64,000 nt of DNA from Polytrichum commune (taxonomy: Eukaryota; Streptophyta; Polytrichopsida; Polytrichales; Polytrichaceae), in NCBI GenBank assembly GCA_950295325.1, contig OX485806.1, positions 8,494,001 to 8,558,000 of the forward strand. The letters run 5' to 3'. Made by a program: the position numbers and the translations under genes. Within the stretch, counting starts at the first letter, position 1; each line of letters starts with the position of its first letter. The notes beneath the pieces are model-generated. The model was not told the origin of the DNA and ran no database searches. It saw only the letters and a list, made by a program, of their open reading frames with translations. This document shows, piece by piece, positions 57,205 to 64,000 of the stretch.

Positions 57205-58051
57205 GTGGTGGTGGAGCTTCTAGACAATGGAGGGGAGCTCAAGGTCAAGTTCCTTTACTTCCACTTCAAGGAGCTTCATGCAGGTGTAATAAAGTGGAGA
57301 GAGGCAAGGTATGTAAATCCTCGGGCTATAATGAAAGTGCACCAAGAATGTGTCAATAAACATGGTGCAAAGATAGTTCCACAGACATCAATGGAAATGA
57401 ATGTCCAACGCCCTTACATGAGATGCTTATGCAATCCAAAGGCTGTCAGTGGATGTAAAGGCTTTATCATCTGGTTTGATCATGTCATATGGACAATGAT
57501 CAATAAACTGGATATGTTTTTTCCGAACCAACCCAACAATAACACCAGATCCGCAACATTCATGCTATGGCTCAGTAGTGCAGCCAAGATTGCAGTGAAA
57601 GCTACGATAGTATTCGATATAGGACGAGAACACATGGTGACAGTAGCTACACAACTTTCTGAGAATCCTACTCAAAAATTGCTCCCAAAACTGAATGATG
57701 CGCCGCTGGCTACTAAGATTGAGAGACTCTTGAAAGGACCAAAATTTTCACTCCTACACCTTGGATCTCCAAGCCAATTAGCACCCTCTCATTTCAAAAA
57801 ACAACGCATCAACTTGAACACATCTCCATCAGGTCCAAGTGGACGTGGTAGATCTTCAGGTGGACGCGGCTTCATCCCATGAGGCAGCAGAGGGTTCCAA
57901 GGTCGCGGCAATGGCTGCAACTATCAACCTAGGGATGGCTTCAATGGTACTTCACCTAGTAACACCGAGGTCGCAAAGTCTGGACGTGTGGCTGCTAATG
58001 ATAACCATTCTCCACTTAAGGGCAGAGTCCTATTGTGTGAAGATATCTAGT
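57205..58051 (+). pseudogene. RGG-rich ORF1-like protein of unknown family
   Basis: Frame 57205-57879 then TGA (57880-57882) and a further 56 codons in the same frame. The Gly/Arg-rich run GRGRSSGGRGFIP continues after the stop as GSRGFQGRGNG, so the TGA interrupts a once-continuous frame. Upstream: REARYVNPRAIMKVHQECVN, CLCNPKAVSGCKGFIIWFDH, SSAAKIAVKATIVFDIGREH. RGG tails bind RNA. It precedes, on the same strand, the Penelope-like RT, so it may be that element's ORF1; this is inferred from position. I do not recognise the N-terminal domain. Confidence 0.5.
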
Positions 58052-58469
58052 CAGCTAGCAAATTTGAGTTAAGTAAGTCTTGAAACAACTTTTAGGTTCT
58101 TCAAAACAGCCACTTCAACACATTTTTTGAATCCACAAATGTTGGTCACACATTAAGCCGTAATGCACTTGGACGTAACTACGTATCACGTAACAAAAAC
58201 ATGGACATGGATCGTATACATAAATTACTGTAGCAGAGCACTTGAGTAGGTGAATATGAAGAAGATATTCTCAAAAGTGTTTAGCAATTTCTCAGTCCCA
58301 CACATTATATCTCTACTACTTAACATCAAGTTCACATGAAGTTTTTTTACCTCATGTCTCCAAATTTTGCTATAAACTTGCTTTAGTGTTCAAAGACTTC
58401 AGTGTTGATTTGTTCATAAATGATTCATATGATTGCATTTGTAACAATCCTAAGATATTGAAATAATTT
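58052..58469. other. AT-rich spacer between ORF1-like and RT pieces
   Basis: No feature seen. Confidence 0.4.
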
Positions 58470-59946
58470 TTGGACCCTGATACTATTGATGATAATAGAA
58501 ATGATCCAAGGGCACATGTACGCACCATGGATATAAAAATAATTCATCATCATGGATTTTGGGAGGCAATTACTCTAGGGCTAAACCATATACCATTGAG
58601 AAATACTAACATACGTGAGACTACCCAAGTGGTTGTGGATACCTTTGTACATGTTTGTTAACTTTTGAATGCAGAAGGATATCTTGACGTGGACAATGCA
58701 TCTAAACTAGTTCGTATGATGTCAAAAGATAAATTACTATCGGCTATGAAAGAAAACCTATTTGGATTCATATATTCCAAACCATACATTTTTTGTGACA
58801 AGGCAGTTGATGATGAATTGACTTGACTAATGAAACATGTGTTTATTTTTGGATTAAATAAGGCTGCTAGTAATGCTTATTTTATATGTATATCTCACAT
58901 AAGAACTCAAACATTACTCAGACTTAATGGCCCTGATTTTAAACCTTGCTGATATAATAATTCATGGGAATCCATTGAAGTTGTCACAAACATAGTTAAG
59001 TTAGTAATAAATTCTCTTATACCTGAATTATCCATACATGAGGTAGAGTTACCTTATATCATGACAATTTACAAATTCCATAAAAAGAAATATCGATGAA
59101 TTTCCAATGCATTTGGGTCAATCTATGTAAAATTTGCCACCTTCTTTATCATATCAACTATGACATTACTTGATGAGGTTAAAGAATGGGCAACTACCAT
59201 TATCAAATGATACAACAATTTCCTTGGTGTACATACATCAATGTATTGGACAATTAATTCAATTACCGATTTTACCCGAAACATCCCTGAAATGATCAAC
59301 AACATATATGTTGCTGATATAACTAAATGTTTTGAATCCATTTCCATATCCGGTAATGATACACTATATGATGCGATGGAATTCATTACTAATCTTGGTA
59401 TGACCAACACGAGATGCAAACACCCTAGATTTGAACAACTACTTTGGGTCAGAATCAATGATGAAAGAGTTACAATTAAAATTCTATGGACATCTACATG
59501 TCCTAAATATGGTGAATGGTTCCCCATACCAGTCACTAAATTTTTGCAAATTCATAAATGGTTGACTACGAACTGTTATGTACATTTGGATAACCAAGTG
59601 TGGAAACAAATACTTGGTATACCCATGGGATTTTCATGCTCACCACTTTGGTGTAACTTATATCTCTTATCATACGAAATAAAGTTTATCCAAAGACTGG
59701 TTAGATTAGGAAAAATTGAGATCATGTCCAAATTCAAATATGCATTTCGGTACATTGATGATTTATGCTGGTTGAATGTGGGGGAGGCTAATATATCCTC
59801 AATCCAACACAACCCACATATAGGGATAATCCGTTATGGATTTATCCATTGGACATAATCGAGATCAAAACTGAAGTCTCTTAGTTCTCAAAATGTTTTC
59901 CCTAGTCTAGTACCAAAACACATTTTATGAATGTTTTGATCAGTAT
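58470..59946 (+). pseudogene. Penelope-like reverse transcriptase, cut by CACTA element 2
   Basis: Copies RNA into DNA for a retroelement. Broken frames from 58470 (VVVDTFVHVC, YSKPYIFCDKAVDDELT) lead to an open stretch 59241-59858: VADITKCFESISISGND (motif A region), LGIPMGFSCSPLWCNLYLL (motif B, IPMG form) and FRYIDDLCW (catalytic YIDD, 59751-59762). The IPMG...SP..CNLYL...YE pattern with YIDD is typical of Penelope-like and related RTs rather than LINE or LTR types. After a frameshift, IYPLDIIEIKTEVS and HFMNVLIS follow, and the element is then cut by CACTA at 59947. No GIY-YIG endonuclease is visible. Confidence 0.75.
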
Positions 59947-59958
59947 CACTACAACAAA

Positions 59959-60960
59959 CCTTGTCCATTCCAACCAGGGTATCAATGACTCAGTGTCCTA
60001 AACAACTCATTAAACGACTGTGATGCCTGATGAAGTCACCTTGTATGACGTGGCTAGCATGTGAGTCATTGTTTAGTCATTTAAATGACTAAAGATGAAC
60101 TCTGTTGACGACCGCACAACATACTTATTTTATGTCTAACAAATTTCATCCACTACATCCATTTGTGTATGACGTGGATAGAATATCTTGACGTGGCTGA
60201 CTGTTAGTCATTGTCTGGTCGTGATTTAACGACTACGTGTTTACCATTATTTTAAAATAACACAAATATGTGATGTGGCACTTACATCCCTCAATGACGT
60301 GGAAATTAGGGATTAATTGAGTGAAAATTATTCTCGATAATAATGACCTGTCAAAAGAATGACTACGAATTTCGAGCTCAATGACTGACTCACACGCCCG
60401 CCACGATTGGGATGACGTGTACAAGCGTTTAGTCATTGTTCAGTTACTGAAATGACTCGTTGATGACATGTGCAACTTTTGGTTTACGGTTAGTTATTCA
60501 TCGTCCAACTCATCCATGCCGGTGTGACGTGCCAAGACAACTCTCACATAGCAACTGTGCAGTCATTTCTGTATTGCGCGCCCTTCACCAACCCATACTT
60601 AACTATGACTCTCCAACAGATTGCAAGTACATATATGGAAGATATACATTGCCAATGTGCACATATGATGCAGGTCTGAAATCATGTGTTCAATGGAGGG
60701 CATTGGGCAAGAACAATCCTTCTCATATATCATGCCACGTACTCGATGACGTGGACGTCTGAGTCATAGTGGAGTTGTAGTTCAGTCACAATATTGTTAA
60801 ATACAACCACTAAGGACATTTGTGGCCCCAGCTAGGCTTCTGTAAAAACAAACACCTAAAATTTAGCTAGTGCTAATGAGTTATCGGAACCTGATAGTTC
60901 TATGGCTCCCACCAATGACGATGTGGTGGGCGGGGGAGGCACATGGTTTGCCAACTGCAT
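59959..60960. promoter_or_regulatory. Sub-terminal repeat region of CACTA element 2
   Basis: Dense short words in both orientations: AGTCATTGTTTAGTCATTT, AATGACT and ATGACGTGG. A second cluster of AGTCATTCA/TCACTAGTC words lies in the intron 61606-61760. These are likely accessory-protein binding sites by analogy with En/Spm. Confidence 0.6.
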
Positions 60961-60969
60961 GCCATCCGT

Positions 60970-63900
60970 TTATTCGGTGGTGGTCATGAAGACATCTTGT
61001 GTGCTCTGTTCATGTCTTTGGGAGCGTGCCTCCTTTGCCAAAACTACTTTCCACCCCGGTTTCCGCACTTCGTCTGACCAAAATACTTGAGTCGCTTGGC
61101 TGGGAAATATGAACGGATCCAACATCTGAGGAACCCTGTGGCGGAAATTCACGACCATGAATCCAACCTCATCTCTTACATACGTTGGGTTGCCCCGATT
61201 GTCAAATTGCTTCATCCACTCGCACCTAAGAAGTATGACAGGTGTACGAATTGGCCCATAGTTCAATTTTAGTATATCCTTTAGTACTCCCACATAATTC
61301 AATGTCACCTCCTCCGAACCCACGGAAGGCATGTAAAACACAGAGGCAACACCGCTATCGTAAGTTTTTAACGTCCTGGACTGTTGGTCCTCCACCCGAA
61401 AGTGGTTTCCATATGCCTTCATCCTCGTATATCGTGTGGCTAACTGTGACGGTCTGCTGCACATCAGAACCCTATCCATGTCATCCTCATCGTTCGGGTC
61501 AACAGGGCGATTGCGTACTACGTCTTTAATCCAGTTTTCAAAAGCCGACATGTTGGGATTCGCCTCCTGTTCCACTTTCCATTGCCTGTACATCCAACCA
61601 GTCATTCAATAGTCATACACCAGTCGCTCAATAGTCCCTCATAAGTCATTCACTAGTCCTTCACCAGTTGCTAACCAGTCGCTCATAAGTCATTCAATAG
61701 TCATTCACGAGTCGCTCATTCGTCATTCACTAGTCATTCATTATTCATGACGGACTCATCCGCCCGCTCAGGCAGTAGGGGTTTATAGAGGCGTTCATGT
61801 TTTGCAAAATAATAGGGCACATTGACACAAGAATGTGCAATCAGAAAAAATACGGTCACATTCACCTATGCAAAGGTGCCATGAGGGATAAATTCGTCAA
61901 AGCATATTGGTGGGCTACATCTCTCAATGCTGGTGTCATCAAGTACTTTGTTCCTGCCCCTTCTAGCACCTCCTCTGCATCTCCGTACTCCTCATCTGCG
62001 TCCCATACTCGACGGTCAACCACTTCAAACTTGTGTAGATATTCCGTGATGAAACCTAGGCATTCATCCCTCGCGTAACCCTCCGCCATGCATGCCTCTG
62101 GTGTTGCCATGTTCCGAACATAATGCTTTAGGGTTTTCATGTATCTTTCAATAGGATACATCCACCTTGTGGAGACGGGACCACACATGTCCAATTCATC
62201 GACAAGGTGATACAATAAATGCGTCATAATGTCAAAAAATGAGGGAGGGAAATGAATCTCCAGAAGTGCCATGCTCCGTGCGACGTCCGCCTGAAGAGCT
62301 TCAAACTCCAATGGGTTCCAAACACTCCCACATATCCTTCGGAACACTTTCGAAATCCTCATCACCGCCATTCGTGGACCAGGTTGTAAAAGACCTCGTA
62401 GGGCTAGCGGCATGATTTGTTGCATAAGCACATGGTAGTCATGTGACTTTAAACCCCCGAACGTCCTCTTCCGTACGTACTGAGCCATGTTGGAAACATG
62501 TCCTGATGGTGTCTTCAGGTTCTCGATAACACTGGCAAATACTTCGAACTCGCAGCTTGTCAACACATACGGGGTTGCCGGTTTCAACATTTTCCCATTT
62601 TTCCTTGGGTGGGGAATGAGCCACAAATGCGGCCTGATGCCTCTGCGTTGCAGATCCCGGCGGACCTTTACTGTGTCCTTGTGTCCTGTGACGGTCTTCA
62701 ATATGTTCTTCGAAAAGTTTGCCTCACAATGCATAACATCCAGAGTGTATCGTATGAGCAGATCCTGGCAATATAGTCATATACTAGTTAGTGAAAGGAC
62801 CCTGCGGAAACTTGTCCGATAACGACTACGATTACGACTGGCGTTTACGTCGTTGATGTCTACAACGACTACTAATTTTGTGTCATTGTGGACGTATTGT
62901 AACGCACCGACTGTACTAATGGATGGGTCGTGGGAGCATATACTCTCGTCTGTGTTGCCACGGTTCCAGACCTGTAGTTTCTCGTAGTCATTTCCATTGG
63001 TTGAACATATGTACTGTAAACGACTTTCAAACGACTATGTTAATGGACATGTGTCCATGTGTATGGTAAACGACTATTCGGCTACTACTCAACAACTAAA
63101 TGCTTCTGACACGTGCACTTGTCTATGCCATCTATGAGCACCTTCAGTCATTTTTTAGTCATTTTTAAGTTGGACATGTCGTTCCCTGTGAGGATGCATA
63201 CAACAATTGAGTCAAAGCAGCTGGAACATATACCTTCCAATAAGGCAAGTTGTGTAAGATGCTCCTCCTTTTCACGCCGTGTGTTTTGGAGGGGTCTCCA
63301 GCGGCGCCCTCTTTATTGCCTGCATCCAACCAGGTATGATACTCGGTGGCTCGCTGCACTTGCTCATTTGCATTAACCACATTGGGCTTACCTCGAACTT
63401 CTATACGTCCATTGAAGTGGTCTTTCATTTCCGGTGATCTCCACGGATCGTCATGGGCAAGCCACCTCCTTGTGTCTGAATAGGTTTGCTTTCCAAGTTC
63501 GATAGAATGTTCACCTTTAAAATGAGGCCCACACACAGGACATGCCGCATAGCCCTGATGTGCAACACCTGCAACTGTCCCATAACCGGGAAAATCGTGT
63601 ATGGTCCACAACAAAATTGCTCTAAGTTTGAAGGCCCTTGACCCCACCTCTTTGAGCACATCATAAGCATTCACACCCTTCCATAGTTGGATCAACTCCT
63701 CTACCAATGGTTCCAAGTACACATCGAAGAATTGAGATGTCACAGACTGTTTTCCTGGGATTAGCATCGCCAACATTATGAAAAATTTCTTCGTAGTCAA
63801 CCATGGGGGTATGTTGTAATTTAACAACATTACCGGCCATGTACTCCAACTTGTACGTTGCAACTTGAAAGGGTTTACTCCATCGGCCGCCATTCCTAAG

Positions 63901-64000
63901 TGAATGTTGCGGTCTTCCTGGCCAAAACTATAATCTACATTTTCATGTACGTGCTTCCATGCCTTTGAATCACAAGGATGTCTTACCAATCCATCACTGC
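60970..64000 (-). CDS. TNP2-like transposase of CACTA element 2 (5' end outside)
   Basis: Minus strand. The exon entering from 64000 to 63234 has the TNP2 core: DGVNPFKLQRTSWSTWPV, IPPWLTTKKFF, FKLRAILLWTIHDFPGYG, AACPVCGPHF. Intron 63233-62765 (GGAAG|GTATAT...GCCAG) precedes DLLIRYTLDVMHCEANF. Exon 62764-61862 continues without a break through VLMQQIMPLALRGLLQ (where the first CACTA has a GC-AG intron) and DUF4218 (PPSFFDIMTHLLYHLVDEL, RWMYPIERYMKTLKHYV). Exon 61585-60970 is DUF4216 (GVASVFYMP, RDEVGFMVVNFRHRV, FWSDEVRKPGWKVV). The donor after ~61862 was not fixed. No in-frame stops in the exons read. Confidence 0.88.

Larger units (their letters stand above)
59947..64000. mobile_element. 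Second CACTA element, truncated by the window end
   Basis: Terminus CACTACAACAAA at 59947-59958 inserted into the Penelope-like RT. It differs from the TIR of the first element, and the encoded proteins differ substantially, so this is another family. The 1-kb sub-terminal region is full of AGTCATT/ATGACT and GACGTGG words. A TNP2 gene on the minus strand runs off the window. Its visible frames have no internal stop, so this copy may be younger than the first. Confidence 0.88.

Noticed and set aside
59123..59536. 137-codon minus-strand frame overlapping the RT
   Set aside because: Antisense of the Penelope-like RT, whose plus-strand motifs are unambiguous.

Overview
The window reads as nuclear DNA of a transposon-rich streptophyte, most likely a seed-free land plant or close relative. 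The exact organism cannot be fixed from sequence alone. The evidence is a clear multi-exon plant cell-wall gene (pectin methylesterase with its inhibitor-like pro-region), GT-AG introns, plant-type CACTA and hAT transposases, and plant telomere-like (TTTAGGG) tracts. A Penelope-like reverse transcriptase also resembles a family I associate with mosses, lycophytes and charophytes.

Layout: 1-10.6 kb is AT-rich, gene-free sequence with MITE-like debris and a 175-bp tandem repeat. 10.7-13.7 kb holds the pectinesterase gene, the only ordinary host gene that looks intact. 13.7-20.4 kb is non-coding, with a minisatellite, a 227-bp MITE, a C/A-rich retroelement-like fragment carrying a 2A-like motif, and a 98-bp tandem repeat. 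20.5-27.4 kb, minus strand, holds two unusual genes. One joins a ParB-like (GQHS) domain, a degenerate N4/N6 DNA-methyltransferase-like domain and an acidic/coiled-coil/proline-rich tail. The other carries an FCP1/NIF-type HAD phosphatase domain. A 20-bp palindrome, TTTGGGTCGNNCGACCCAAA, recurs in every recognised intron of the first gene and in one of its exons. The same palindrome then forms a 1.8-kb array of 79-bp units at 31.9-33.7 kb, just upstream of (perhaps in the first intron of) a DUF7869-like, DDE/RNase H-fold transposase-like gene at 33.9-37.0 kb.

37.5-43.0 kb contains decayed retroelement pieces, including an RNase H domain with no visible reverse transcriptase, and an unidentified pseudogene. 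44.2-57.1 kb is a hAT transposase relic split in its BED zinc finger by a complete 11,150-bp CACTA element. That element has 12-bp TIRs, an AGT target-site duplication, and divergent TNP2-like and TNP1/Transposase_24-like genes. 57.2-59.9 kb is an RGG-rich ORF followed by a Penelope-like RT. The RT is itself cut by a second, different CACTA element starting at 59,947 and running off the end of the window.

The genes do not form an operon or one pathway; most of the window is a nested transposon record. Many otherwise long reading frames are broken by single in-frame stops, mostly TGA, as expected from decay of methylated CGA or TGG codons. The most novel feature is the palindrome family, its 79-bp array, and its association with a ParB/methyltransferase-like gene.
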